Shown: piece by piece, positions 15,382 through 23,588 of the stretch
How positions within the stretch are numbered: position 1 is the stretch's first letter
How the letters are laid out: the number at the start of each line of letters is the position of its first letter
Assembly: GCA_963695645.1 (NCBI GenBank)
Contig: CAVOHC010000010.1
Span: 1-64,000, forward strand
Direction: 5' to 3'
Source of the DNA: DATBGO01 sp963695645
GTDB lineage: Bacteria > Actinomycetota > Actinomycetes > Streptosporangiales > Streptosporangiaceae
DNA length: 64,000 nucleotides
The notes under the pieces: model-generated
What the model was told of the DNA's origin: nothing
Seen by the model: only the letters and a program-made list of their open reading frames with translations
Database searches by the model: none
Translations under genes and position numbers: made by a program

Positions 15382-17235
15382 ATGAGCCAACCGCGACATG
15401 CGCGCCGCGCGGGCAGGGTCAGGGGGCGCGTCCTGCTGCTCTTTCGCCTCGCCCGGCAAGACATCCGGCACCACTTCGCCCAGGCAGTGCTCTTGGTGGT
15501 CGCCATCGCCGCGGCCACGGCCGTGCTCAGCCTGGCCTTCGCGCTGAACGGGGTGAACACCAACCCCTACCAGCAGACCATGGCGGCGACGAAGGGGCCC
15601 GACGTCGTGGCCCAGAGCGGAAATGACCCCTACACCGGCGTGACGTCGCCGGCGGACCTCGCCGCGCTCGTGGCGCTGAACCACGCCAAGGGGGTGGCGG
15701 CCCACAGCGGCCCCTATCCGATTGTGGGCGGCATCGGCCCGGTGGGTCCCGTCATGCGCAGTACGGACATCGTTACCTCAGTACAGGTCGAAGGACGTGA
15801 GCCTGGCGTGGCCGCGGTCGACCAGCCCAAGGTGACGGACGGGACGTGGATCCGGCCTGGGGGCGTGGTGGTCGAGCGGTCCTTTGCCGAGGCGGCGAAC
15901 CTGCGTCTCGGCCAGACGATCACGCTGAACGGTCACCCCTTCCGGGTGGTCGGCTTCGCAGTCTCGTCTGCGTTCCATGGTTTCCCGGGTGTGAGCCTGA
16001 TATGGGCCACCGAAGCGACGACGCGGAGCCTCGCCACCAAGGCGGACCCGCTGTCGTACATCTCGAACCTCAAGCTGTCCGACGCATCGCCACGCGCGGT
16101 CAACGCGTTCGTGAACGCCTACGGCCTCAAGTACAGCGCTCCCGCCGACGCCACGACGCCGTCCCTCACCTCATGGGCAGAGACCGCCTACTCGGACGCC
16201 GGCTTCCTGCGCACCGACCAGACCTTCCTCTTTACCGGCGCCACGCTGCTCGGCCTGCTCGCGCTCGCCAGCGTGGCCGTCCTCGTCGGCGGGCGCCTGG
16301 CGGAAGGCACCCGGCGGGTCGGACTCTTGAAGGCCACCGGCGGCACGCCAGGCCTGGTCGCGGCGACCTTCCTGGCCGAGAACCTGTTCCTGGCGCTCGT
16401 CGCCGCCCTCGCCGGCCTGCTGGCCGGCTGGCGCGCGGCCCCGTTCATCTCCAAGCCCGAGGCCGACCTCGTCGGTACTCCGGGAGCGCCGCCGCTCACG
16501 CTCGCCATGGTCGTCGTCGCCCTCGGCGTGGCGCTCGCCGTGGCGTTCGCATCAACGCTCGTTCCCGCGATCCGTGCCGCGCGGATGAGCACGGTCAGCG
16601 CGCTTGCCGACACGCCCCGCCTGCCCAAGCGCCGGGATTCGCTGATACGGCTATCAAGGAAGCTGCCCGTGCCGGCGCTATTCGGGCTGCGCCTCGTCGC
16701 CCGCCGGCCACGGCGCGCGATCTTCAGCGCGGCGAGCATCGCCGTCGCCGTCATGGGTCTCGTCGCCGCGCTCGCGATCCACGCCGCCGTCGACATCAAG
16801 TTCTCTCACTTCGGGAGGTTGGGCGGGCTTGTCGACCCGGATGTCCCCCGGGCGGAGCAGGTGCTGACCGCCATCACGATCTCGCTGGTCGCCCTGGCCG
16901 CGCTCACTGTGATCTTCGCCGCCTTGGCGACGGTCCTCGACGCCAGACGTGCCTCCGCAGTGACGCTCGCGATGGGTGCGACCCCGCAGCAGGTCCGGGC
17001 CGGGCTGATCATGGCGCAGGTCATTCCCGCGCTGCCCGGTGCGATCCTCGGCCTCCCACTCGGCATCGGCCTGTTCAAGGTCGCGGGCCATGGCCTGAAC
17101 GGCCTGCCGCCGGTGCTCTGGCTGGTCGCCGCGGTCCTCGGAACCGTGCTCGTCGTGGCGGCGCTCACCAGTGTTCCGGCACGGATCGGCCTGCGGCGAC
17201 CCGTTGCGGAGATGCTCCAGGCCGAGGCAGCGTGA
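15382..17235 (+). CDS. FtsX-like ABC transporter permease
   Basis: This is a 617-residue permease starting at ATG 15382 after AAAGGAG. It has an N-terminal anchor (HHFAQAVLLVVAIAAATAVL), an extracellular domain to about residue 280, membrane segments around FLFTGATLLGLLALASVAVL and three more at the C-terminus. GLLKATGGTPGLVAATFLAE and MGATPQQVRAGLIMAQVIPA are the two FtsX-family loops, so both half-modules lie in one chain. With the ATPase it should form an exporter or envelope-remodelling complex controlled by the PadR repressor. Substrate unknown. Confidence 0.9.
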   Translation: MSQPRHARRAGRVRGRVLLLFRLARQDIRHHFAQAVLLVVAIAAATAVLSLAFALNGVNTNPYQQTMAATKGPDVVAQSGNDPYTGVTSPADLAALVALNHAKGVAAHSGPYPIVGGIGPVGPVMRSTDIVTSVQVEGREPGVAAVDQPKVTDGTWIRPGGVVVERSFAEAANLRLGQTITLNGHPFRVVGFAVSSAFHGFPGVSLIWATEATTRSLATKADPLSYISNLKLSDASPRAVNAFVNAYGLKYSAPADATTPSLTSWAETAYSDAGFLRTDQTFLFTGATLLGLLALASVAVLVGGRLAEGTRRVGLLKATGGTPGLVAATFLAENLFLALVAALAGLLAGWRAAPFISKPEADLVGTPGAPPLTLAMVVVALGVALAVAFASTLVPAIRAARMSTVSALADTPRLPKRRDSLIRLSRKLPVPALFGLRLVARRPRRAIFSAASIAVAVMGLVAALAIHAAVDIKFSHFGRLGGLVDPDVPRAEQVLTAITISLVALAALTVIFAALATVLDARRASAVTLAMGATPQQVRAGLIMAQVIPALPGAILGLPLGIGLFKVAGHGLNGLPPVLWLVAAVLGTVLVVAALTSVPARIGLRRPVAEMLQAEAA

Positions 17236-17266
17236 CGCCTCGCTGCTGGCAGCCGGTAATCCCCCA

Positions 17267-17282
17267 GTTTTCAAGTAGGCTC
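17267..17282 (+). repeat. Solitary IS5-family right-end sequence
   Basis: TTTCAAGTAGGCTC followed by TAA matches the right end of the element at 12920-14030 (TTTCAAGCAGGCTC, then TAA) with one substitution, in the same orientation. No transposase is attached. Together with the complete element it brackets the padR-ATPase-permease operon. Confidence 0.7.
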
Positions 17283-17494
17283 TAAGACGCAGTTCCGGCC
17301 AGCGGTCAGCGGGCGGCGACCGTGAGCTGGATCCGGTCGAGAGGACTGGCCGCATGAGCGGGCGGAGTTCGTGCTGCCGCCGGTCGCGGCCGAGCGCCCT
17401 GAGCGTCGGCCGGAGCTGCGAGCAGCACGAACCGGCGGTGGAACACTGCACGGTTCATCTCGGTTCAAACGTAAAGTGTGATCGGATCTCTAGG

Positions 17495-17508
17495 GATCTC
17501 ACGAGATC
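17495..17508. promoter_or_regulatory. Small palindrome upstream of the CBS gene
   Basis: GATCTC-AC-GAGATC is a perfect 6-bp dyad 20 bases before the ATG at 17528. A partial copy of its left half (GGATCTC) lies a few bases upstream. It could be an operator. Confidence 0.35.
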
Positions 17509-17527
17509 GCCGGGAACGGAGCAGCTC

Positions 17528-17968
17528 ATGACAGGAGCCTCTGCGCACGAGTCGCCCGCGCAGCCGACGCGGGCCCCGGCCACCGTCGCGGACGTTTTGC
17601 GGCCCGCAGCCACGACGGTGGATCAGAATGACCATGTGGCCGCGGCCGCGTACCTGATGAAACACGCGGGGGCGACCGCCCTGGTGGTCCTGGACGGCCA
17701 GCGGACCAATCGGCCGATCGGCATCATTACGGAGGCGGACATCGTCCGCACGGTGGCGGACGGGAGGGACGTCAACGTTGTCCGGATCTATGACCTGATG
17801 ACTGCTCGTCCGGCCGTCATCAGCGCGGCGACTAGCATCCGTGACGCAGCCGAAGCCATGACGAACGGTCGTTTCCGGCACCTGCCGGTAGTCGAGGATG
17901 ACGGTCTCATCGGGATGGTGGACATCGCAGACGTTTGCCGCGCGCTGCTCAACCCGCCCGCGGAATGA
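17528..17968 (+). CDS. CBS-domain pair protein
   Basis: This is a 146-residue protein made of two CBS motifs. The first (~22-85) contains VADVLRPAATTVDQNDHVAA and RPIGIITEADIVRTVADG. The second (~90-143) contains IYDLMTARPAVISAATSIRD and FRHLPVVEDDGLIGMVDIAD. Stand-alone CBS pairs form a disc that binds AMP, ATP or SAM and often regulates a partner; no partner is adjacent. GGAG precedes the ATG at 17528, so the longer frame to 17354 is not used. Confidence 0.88.
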   Translation: MTGASAHESPAQPTRAPATVADVLRPAATTVDQNDHVAAAAYLMKHAGATALVVLDGQRTNRPIGIITEADIVRTVADGRDVNVVRIYDLMTARPAVISAATSIRDAAEAMTNGRFRHLPVVEDDGLIGMVDIADVCRALLNPPAE

Positions 17969-18119
17969 TCGCCCGGCTGTCCACGACTTCGCGGCTCGCG
18001 GCTCAGCTAAAGGCGGGACGGGCTCACTGAGCCTGGCCGTGTCGCGATCGCGCGGATCGCTGGGAGTGCGCGCCATCTCGGTGCCAGCGCAGCGTTCGCA
18101 CGGCGGCTAGTATGCGGCG

Positions 18120-18485
18120 GTGACCGAGTTCTTGAGCTGCCGGCCCAATCTGGAAGTGAGCGACCTGGCGCCTGCCGCCGCGTTCTTGCGTGACGTGCTC
18201 GGGTTCGAGGTCGAAGTCGACGAGCCGGAGATGGGCCTGATGCTGCTACGCCGCGACAAGGTGGGGCTCGCGCTGGTCCGGTCGGCGAGCCCTGGCATCA
18301 ACGCCACGACCGCCGCCTATATCGGTGTCACCGGCGTGGATGACCTGCATGAGCAGTGCACGGTACGCGGCGCCCCGGTTGTCACGGGCCTGACCGACCA
18401 TCCATGGGGCCTGCGCGACTTTGTGGTGGAGATACCCGGCGGTCACCGGCTGGCACTCGGCGAGCGGATCACCCAGTCCGGCTAG
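18120..18485 (+). CDS. VOC (glyoxalase/bleomycin-resistance) family protein
   Basis: This is a 121-residue single VOC module: CRPNLEVSDLAPAAAFLRDV at the start of the first beta-alpha-beta-beta-beta unit and WGLRDFVVEIPGGHRLALGE at the end of the second. The family includes metal-dependent lyases and dioxygenases and also metal-free binding proteins that sequester bleomycin-type drugs. The fold cannot be pushed further from sequence. GTG start at 18120; monocistronic. Confidence 0.85.
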   Translation: MTEFLSCRPNLEVSDLAPAAAFLRDVLGFEVEVDEPEMGLMLLRRDKVGLALVRSASPGINATTAAYIGVTGVDDLHEQCTVRGAPVVTGLTDHPWGLRDFVVEIPGGHRLALGERITQSG

Positions 18486-18775
18486 AGAATGTCGCCGTGG
18501 CGGGGCGCCCGATCATTGAGCCGCCCCAGTTCGCGTCGCTGGTCGATGCCTCACGCCGGGCCCGCAGGCGCCCACGCCCGTAAGTCACGGCAAGATGTCG
18601 GTAGCGCGCAGGTCTAGGCGCGCGGTGCACGTGGCGGGCAGCTGGTCCTCCAGCACTAGCATGCTTGTCCGGCCGCTGTGCCGAGCCTCGGTTCCCCGCT
18701 GGGCCGACGCTGGTACTTGGCCCCCGCCGGGGAACGCAAGGTTGCTTTTGGATCTCGTCGCCCGGACGGCCACCG
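18486..18775. other. Intergenic, nothing recognised
   Basis: This is 290 bases between the VOC gene and the convergent DUF3291 gene. I see no clear hairpin with a T-run and no protein-like frame. Confidence 0.4.
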
Positions 18776-19288
18776 TCAGGCCGGGCACATCCAGTCGTCG
18801 CGGCCCACGCGGGCTCCGCGGGCACTGTCGCCGGGCGGCGGAAAGTGCACGCGCAGCGTGAACGCATGCGGCGTTGGCCCATGTGCCCGCAGGAATCTCA
18901 CCCTGTCTTCGGCCTCGGCGATCGCCGGGGTCGTGCCGCGGTGGATCCACCACAGGGCGGTGTAGGCCTGAGTCATTGGCTCGAACCACGTCCGGCGGCG
19001 CTGCAGCACCGGCCGGTGCGCCCCGGAGTAGACGAATGCGCCAAGCGCTTCGACCGACTCCCACACGGACAGGTTCACGATGACCCCGGCGCTGCCAGCG
19101 GTGTCCCAGTCGAAGGCACGCACCGCGGTGGCATTACCGTCTTCGGTCTGCAGCCGCCACACAAAGCCGGGCGCGGTATCAGCAGCCGCGTTGACCGGAT
19201 CGAGTGCCGCCACGAAGCCGGCCAGGGCCGGGCTGTCCAGCGGTGCACGCAGCCGTCCGATATTGACTTGCGCCAGCACATAGCTCAC
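18776..19288 (-). CDS. DUF3291 domain protein
   Basis: This is a 170-residue protein starting at GTG 19288 (MSYVLAQVNIGRLRAPLDSP). The upstream extension of the frame to 19525 is unlike the family. Typical DUF3291 features are FVAALDPVNAAADTAPGFVW, FDWDTAGSAGVIVNLSVWES and RPVLQRRRTWFEPM. The family has a dimeric ferredoxin-like fold related to antibiotic-biosynthesis monooxygenases; no reaction is established. The gene stands alone. Confidence 0.8.
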   Translation of the reverse strand: MSYVLAQVNIGRLRAPLDSPALAGFVAALDPVNAAADTAPGFVWRLQTEDGNATAVRAFDWDTAGSAGVIVNLSVWESVEALGAFVYSGAHRPVLQRRRTWFEPMTQAYTALWWIHRGTTPAIAEAEDRVRFLRAHGPTPHAFTLRVHFPPPGDSARGARVGRDDWMCPA

Positions 19289-19619
19289 GTCCTTATCGTG
19301 CCAGAAGCCAGCCGCCGGATCTCTGGCCACAGCGGCTGACCGGACGCTCACCGGCGCGCCAGGGCTCCGTGTTCTGCCGTTCGGCGGGCAAAGGGGTGCA
19401 GTTGACCGGCTACCGGGATGACCGACCTGGCAGGCGCCGAATCGGACCCGCTCGCGACGGACCCACAAGCAGCCGCCGGTTAGTCGGGCTGCCTCATCCG
19501 GGGTGCCCGGGCGGGTCACAGGCACCGCAGCCGTCGCGCGGTCAACGGCGGGAGTCAGCGCACGATGCGCAGGGTCTCGGACACCACGCCGGTGGGTTGC
19601 TGGTGAAGCTGGTCGTGGA
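19289..19619. other. Intergenic, nothing recognised
   Basis: This is 331 bases between two minus-strand genes. It presumably carries the DUF3291 promoter. I see no gene, RNA or repeat. Confidence 0.4.
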
Positions 19620-20150
19620 TTAGCTTCCGGTCTTCTTCAGCGCCGCCAGCAGTGCCTTCATCCAGGGGCCAAGGTCGGCCGGGGTCCGGGCCGAGATGAG
19701 GTTGCCGTCGACGACGGTGGCTTCGTCTACCCAGTTGGCGCCGGCGTTGACCATGTCGTCGCGGATCGCTGCGACGCTGGTCGCGTGCCGGCCTTTGAGG
19801 ATCTTCGCTGAGATCGGGACCCAGCCTGCGTGGCAGATGAAGGCGATCGGCTTGCCGGTGTCATCGAACGCGCGTACCAGGGCGAGCACGGCTTCAGAGC
19901 GCCGCAGCCTGTCCGGCGCGTATCCGCCTGGGATGACCAGGGCGTCGAAATCGGCGGCGGCGACCCGGTCGACGGTGGTGTCGACCAGGACTGGCCCGTG
20001 TCCCTTCTTGCCCGTGACCGGCTGGCCGTCGAGGCCCGCAACGGTCACCGTCACCTCCTCCTCGCGCAGGCGGTAGAGCGGGTAGAGCAGCTCCATGTCC
20101 TCGAAGTCATCAGCCGCGAGGATCAGTGCCTTCCGTCCGGTGAGTGCCAT
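19620..20150 (-). CDS. DJ-1/PfpI family protein
   Basis: This is a 176-residue protein of the DJ-1/ThiJ/PfpI superfamily. The start at ATG 20150 (MALTGRKALILAADDFEDME) gives the usual N-terminus; the longer frame adds 63 unrelated residues. The nucleophile elbow is AFICHAGW with Cys106-His107. The conserved acid is Glu17 in DDFEDME. VIPGGYAPDRLRR is the family's oxyanion loop. Members act as glyoxalases, deglycase-like hydrolases or chaperone/protease-like stress proteins. The SAKILKGRHATSVAAIRDD segment is typical of PfpI endopeptidase-like members. Confidence 0.9.
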   Translation of the reverse strand: MALTGRKALILAADDFEDMELLYPLYRLREEEVTVTVAGLDGQPVTGKKGHGPVLVDTTVDRVAAADFDALVIPGGYAPDRLRRSEAVLALVRAFDDTGKPIAFICHAGWVPISAKILKGRHATSVAAIRDDMVNAGANWVDEATVVDGNLISARTPADLGPWMKALLAALKKTGS

Positions 20151-20370
20151 GGAAGCGACCCTACGCTCCCTGCCAGAACCCGCCTGGCTGGCGTTGACCG
20201 CCCTGGCTGCCGACGCCCTGACGTGAGTAGGGCGTGCCGGGCTCCGGCCGGCTCTGCCTCCCGGCTGGCCGGTATCCAGCTCGTTCCAGACGGTCTTGCC
20301 GACCAACTCGTGAACCACTCCCCAGTCACTGGCGGACACTGGTGCGCGCGTCTGGAAAGAGAATTGACCG

Positions 20371-21393
20371 GTGCGGTCTGACCGGCAGGCGTCCGGGTAC
20401 TCCTACCAGGTGATCAGCGGCCGGCCTGGGGGATCGGGGGACGGGCTGCGCCCGATGCTGGCCACCGCCGGTGTGGTGCCGGCGGCCGGCGCCGGCTGGG
20501 CGGTTGAGATGAAATGGGACGGGGTCCGTGCCCTGGCGTACGTGGACGGTGGCCGGGCGCGGCTGGTGTCGCGCACCGGCGGTGACATGACCGGCGCCTA
20601 CCCGGACCTGCAGGGCCTGGCCGCCGCGGTCGGCAGGCAGGCGGTGCTGGACGGGGAGATCGTGGCCTTCGGCGGCGGGACGTGGCCGAGTTTCGAGGCG
20701 CTGGCGCAGCGGATGCAGGTCAGCTCACCGGCCCGGGCGGCGCGGCTGGCCCGCGAGGTCCCGGTGAGCTTCCTGGCCTTCGATTTGTTGTGCCTGGACG
20801 GGACGATGCTGCTGGCGGAGCCTTACCGGCGGCGCCGCGAAATGCTCGAGGAGCTGGGCCTGCAGGGCCGTCACTGGCAGACCCCGCCCGCGTTCACCGG
20901 CCATGACGGCGCGGACCTGCTGACCGTCTCCCGCCAGCAGGGACTGGAAGGCATCGTGGCCAAACGGCTGGATTCCCGGTACGAGCCCGGCCGGCGCTCC
21001 CCGGCCTGGGTGAAGATCAAGAACGTCCGGCGGCAGGAGGTGGTGATCGGCGGCTGGCAGCCCGGCGCCGGCGGGCGGGCCGGGCAGATCGGCTCGCTGC
21101 TGATCGGCGTGCACGGCGCGGGCGGGCTAGAGTTCGCCGGGCACGTGGGCACCGGGTTCACCCAGCAGGCCCTGGCCCTGCTCGCCCGCCGGCTCGCGCC
21201 GCTGCGCCAGGACAGCTCCCCGTTCGCTGTCCCGGTCCCGCGCGAGCACGCCCGGACCGCGATCTGGGTGCGGCCGGTGCTGGTCGCGGAGGTGGAGTTC
21301 GCCAGCTGGACGGCCGAGGGGCGGATGCGCGCCGCCTCCTACAAGGGCCTGCGCGACGACAAGCATCCCGGCGAGGTCACCCGCGAGCCCTGA
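20371..21393 (+). CDS. ATP-dependent DNA ligase (LigD-ligase-type)
   Basis: This is a 340-residue ligase with the adenylation domain and OB-fold only. Motif I is VEMKWDGVRALAY with the AMP-accepting Lys48. Motif III is FLAFDLLCLDG, motif IV is LEGIVAKRLDS, and motif V is PAWVKIKNVRRQEVVIGGW. Size and motifs match the ligase domain of the non-homologous end-joining protein LigD and its stand-alone relatives in actinobacteria. No ku, polymerase or nuclease domain gene lies nearby. It would seal nicks, probably in stress or stationary-phase repair. The GTG at 20371 may not be the true start; the domain begins near residue 26. Confidence 0.9.
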   Translation: MRSDRQASGYSYQVISGRPGGSGDGLRPMLATAGVVPAAGAGWAVEMKWDGVRALAYVDGGRARLVSRTGGDMTGAYPDLQGLAAAVGRQAVLDGEIVAFGGGTWPSFEALAQRMQVSSPARAARLAREVPVSFLAFDLLCLDGTMLLAEPYRRRREMLEELGLQGRHWQTPPAFTGHDGADLLTVSRQQGLEGIVAKRLDSRYEPGRRSPAWVKIKNVRRQEVVIGGWQPGAGGRAGQIGSLLIGVHGAGGLEFAGHVGTGFTQQALALLARRLAPLRQDSSPFAVPVPREHARTAIWVRPVLVAEVEFASWTAEGRMRAASYKGLRDDKHPGEVTREP

Positions 21394-21607
21394 CCCCCCG
21401 GACCGAGCTCACCCGCCGGCTCGCCTCCGCGGGATCAATCTCGGGCTGACCCCAGCTACTGCGTCTCTCGGTTGCCGGCCGGTCTCGCGCAGCCCGGCGG
21501 CGGCGCCGAGGACGTGGCCGACCGCGACCGCGCGGCCGAGCACCGCGGCGGGCGTTCCGGTGCCAGGCGGGATCGCGGTCCCGGATCGGCGAGGTCACAA
21601 TAGGGGG

Positions 21608-22309
21608 ATGGTCCCCGATCGGAAGCCATCCGCGCGGCCCCGGGTGAAGCCAGCCGGGGCGGCCGCTGAACGGGGCGAGCACTGGTGGCCGGTGGCGCTG
21701 GCGATCTTGGTCACCGCCGTTCTGCACGTGGTGCTGCCTGCGCAGTACCGGGTGAGCCCCAGATGGGTGGTCCCGGTCGTATTGGTCGGATTGCTGGCCG
21801 TTCTGATCGTCGGGGACCCGGGCCGCATCGACCGGCAGAAGCCCTGGCTGCGGATCGTCACCGGCATCATCATCGCCTTCATCACCGCGGCGAACCTGCT
21901 CGCCGCCGCCCGGCTCATCGATGACATCGTCACCAACAACAAGCTCTTCGCGAACAACGCGACCGGGCTGCTGGCTACCGGCGGGGTGGTCTGGGCGACG
22001 AACGTGATCGCGTTCGGGCTGTGGTACTGGGACCTCGACCGTGGTGGTGCCGCCGCCCGCGCGCACCACCCCAACGCGGGCCCGGCGTTCGTCTTCCCGG
22101 AGATGCTGCACACCGACTACGTTCCGGCTACCTGGGTGCCGCGGTTCGTCGACTACCTGTCGCTGGCGTTCTGGACCGCCACCGCTTTCAGCCCCACCGA
22201 CGTGTCCGCGGTGAAGCGGTGGGCCAAGCTGCTCATGATCATGGAAGCGTGCGTGTCGCTCGGGGTGGCCGCTCTGGTGATCTCCCGCGCGATCAACATC
22301 CTGCAGTAG
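21608..22309 (+). CDS. Predicted multi-pass membrane protein
   Basis: This is 233 residues with four to six hydrophobic segments: WWPVALAILVTAVLHVVL, WVVPVVLVGLLAVLIVG, WLRIVTGIIIAFITAANLL, LLATGGVVWATNVIAFGLWY and LMIMEACVSLGVAALVISRA. The block FVDYLSLAFWTATAFSPTDV before the last helix resembles the pore-helix region of two-helix ion channels. This is a resemblance only. The ATG at 21608 is preceded by a G-run; the site is poor. No operon partner. Confidence 0.65.
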   Translation: MVPDRKPSARPRVKPAGAAAERGEHWWPVALAILVTAVLHVVLPAQYRVSPRWVVPVVLVGLLAVLIVGDPGRIDRQKPWLRIVTGIIIAFITAANLLAAARLIDDIVTNNKLFANNATGLLATGGVVWATNVIAFGLWYWDLDRGGAAARAHHPNAGPAFVFPEMLHTDYVPATWVPRFVDYLSLAFWTATAFSPTDVSAVKRWAKLLMIMEACVSLGVAALVISRAINILQ

Positions 22310-22422
22310 CCGGCCGCTCGCACCATCGGCCGGCTGCGGGCGGCAGGCGCAAGGTTCGTGCCCCAGGCAGGACCGTTCATCCTGGGTGCCGCAGGCGCCG
22401 CGCTGCAACGCGGCGTGATCCA

Positions 22423-23352
22423 CTAGATCGCGCCGAGCCCGAGCAGAAGGCCTCCTTCTGCCACCGCTGGCGAGCTGGTCAGGAAGATGGCGATACCAGC
22501 TGCGGGCGCGGTGATCGTCTCCCGCACCTCGGCGCCGTCCAGGCTGGCGACCGTACCGACGACCTGCCCCTCGGCCACGGCATCGCCAGGCCGGACAGCG
22601 GGCTCCCACCAGCCGGCTTCCCGGCAGCGCAGCCACAGGAAGCGCCCTAGGTGGGCCGGTTCCTGTCCGCTGGCCTCGCTGTCCGGGTGGCCGTCCGCCA
22701 TGCCCAGGACGTTGAGCACCCGGTTCAGCCCTGCGACGTGCAGGTGAACTGCGTGCTCTTCCACCAGTCCGCAGCCTCCGGCCTCGGCGGTAATGGCCGG
22801 AATGCCAGCCATGGCAGCCGCCCCGCTGGTGGTTCCGGCAACTGCCCGGTCCGGCCCGGGCTCCTGCCGGATCACGTACGGCAGGCCATAGGCAGTGGCA
22901 AGCTCACGGGCCCTGTCCTCGGCTGGACCCGCCTCATACAGCGTGAACGGCTGCAGCGCCTCGACCAGGTCGCCGCAGTGCGCATCGACCAACGCGTCCG
23001 AGCCAGAGATGAGCTGGCTGAACGTGTCATACGCGAGGCGCTCGGCGAGCGAGCCGCGGGCGTTACCGGGAAAGCACCGGTTGAGGTTCTTGCCGTCCTC
23101 GGGCACCACGAACGGGCTCCGGGCCGCGAACGCCGACACGTTAAGCACGGGCACAGCCCGGACCCGACCGCGCAGTTCGCGTGTCTCAAGATCGCGAATC
23201 CACCGGCGGACGGCGGCCATCGACGCGTACTCACAGCCATGCACGCCGGCCAGTACTGTCAGCAACGGGCCATCCTCTGAACCCGCCAGTTCGACCAGGG
23301 GCACGGTGAGCCCGGCGAGCGCAAGCTCGCGACGGACGACTGCTGGTGGCAT
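22423..23352 (-). CDS. Succinylglutamate desuccinylase/aspartoacylase family (M14-type) hydrolase
   Basis: This is a 309-residue zinc hydrolase. The ATG at 23352 follows AAGGAGG. The zinc ligands are His38 and Glu41 in LAGVHGCEYAS and His125 in LVDAHCGDLV. The substrate-binding GKNLNRCFPG lies between them. The C-terminus carries the lipoyl-like barrel (VRPGDAVAEGQVVGTVASLD) found in the AstE/AspA group. These enzymes remove an acyl group from an N-acyl amino acid or amide. The gene is divergent from the reductase-amidase fusion across 236 bases, so the two are probably co-regulated. Confidence 0.85.
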   Translation of the reverse strand: MPPAVVRRELALAGLTVPLVELAGSEDGPLLTVLAGVHGCEYASMAAVRRWIRDLETRELRGRVRAVPVLNVSAFAARSPFVVPEDGKNLNRCFPGNARGSLAERLAYDTFSQLISGSDALVDAHCGDLVEALQPFTLYEAGPAEDRARELATAYGLPYVIRQEPGPDRAVAGTTSGAAAMAGIPAITAEAGGCGLVEEHAVHLHVAGLNRVLNVLGMADGHPDSEASGQEPAHLGRFLWLRCREAGWWEPAVRPGDAVAEGQVVGTVASLDGAEVRETITAPAAGIAIFLTSSPAVAEGGLLLGLGAI

Positions 23353-23588
23353 CGGCTCATCCTCCTTCACGGTGCCGGCCTGCAGCCCGGCTCGGCTGGC
23401 TGCGCCCGACTTCGCCGGTGACCCCGGTAGCGGCAGGGCCCGCGCGCCTCGCAGCCCGCCGCCGGACGCGGCGGCTGAACTGATCGCATCCTGCCGGGGC
23501 GGACTGGGCGGCCACAAGTTCCGGCTGAGGTCGGAGTCAGCTACCGGCGGGGCGTACCCTACGGTCAGGGCCGGGCACGAGGAGCTTC
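23353..23588. promoter_or_regulatory. Divergent promoter region, M14 hydrolase / fusion gene
   Basis: This is the 236-bp spacer between two divergent genes of the catabolic island. The fusion gene has a modest ribosome-binding site (AGGAG) shortly before its ATG. I could not pick out a clear palindrome. Confidence 0.4.

Noticed and set aside
21608..22309. Naming the membrane protein as a potassium channel
   Set aside because: The pore-like DYLSLAFWTATAFSPTD lacks a TVGYG-type selectivity filter.
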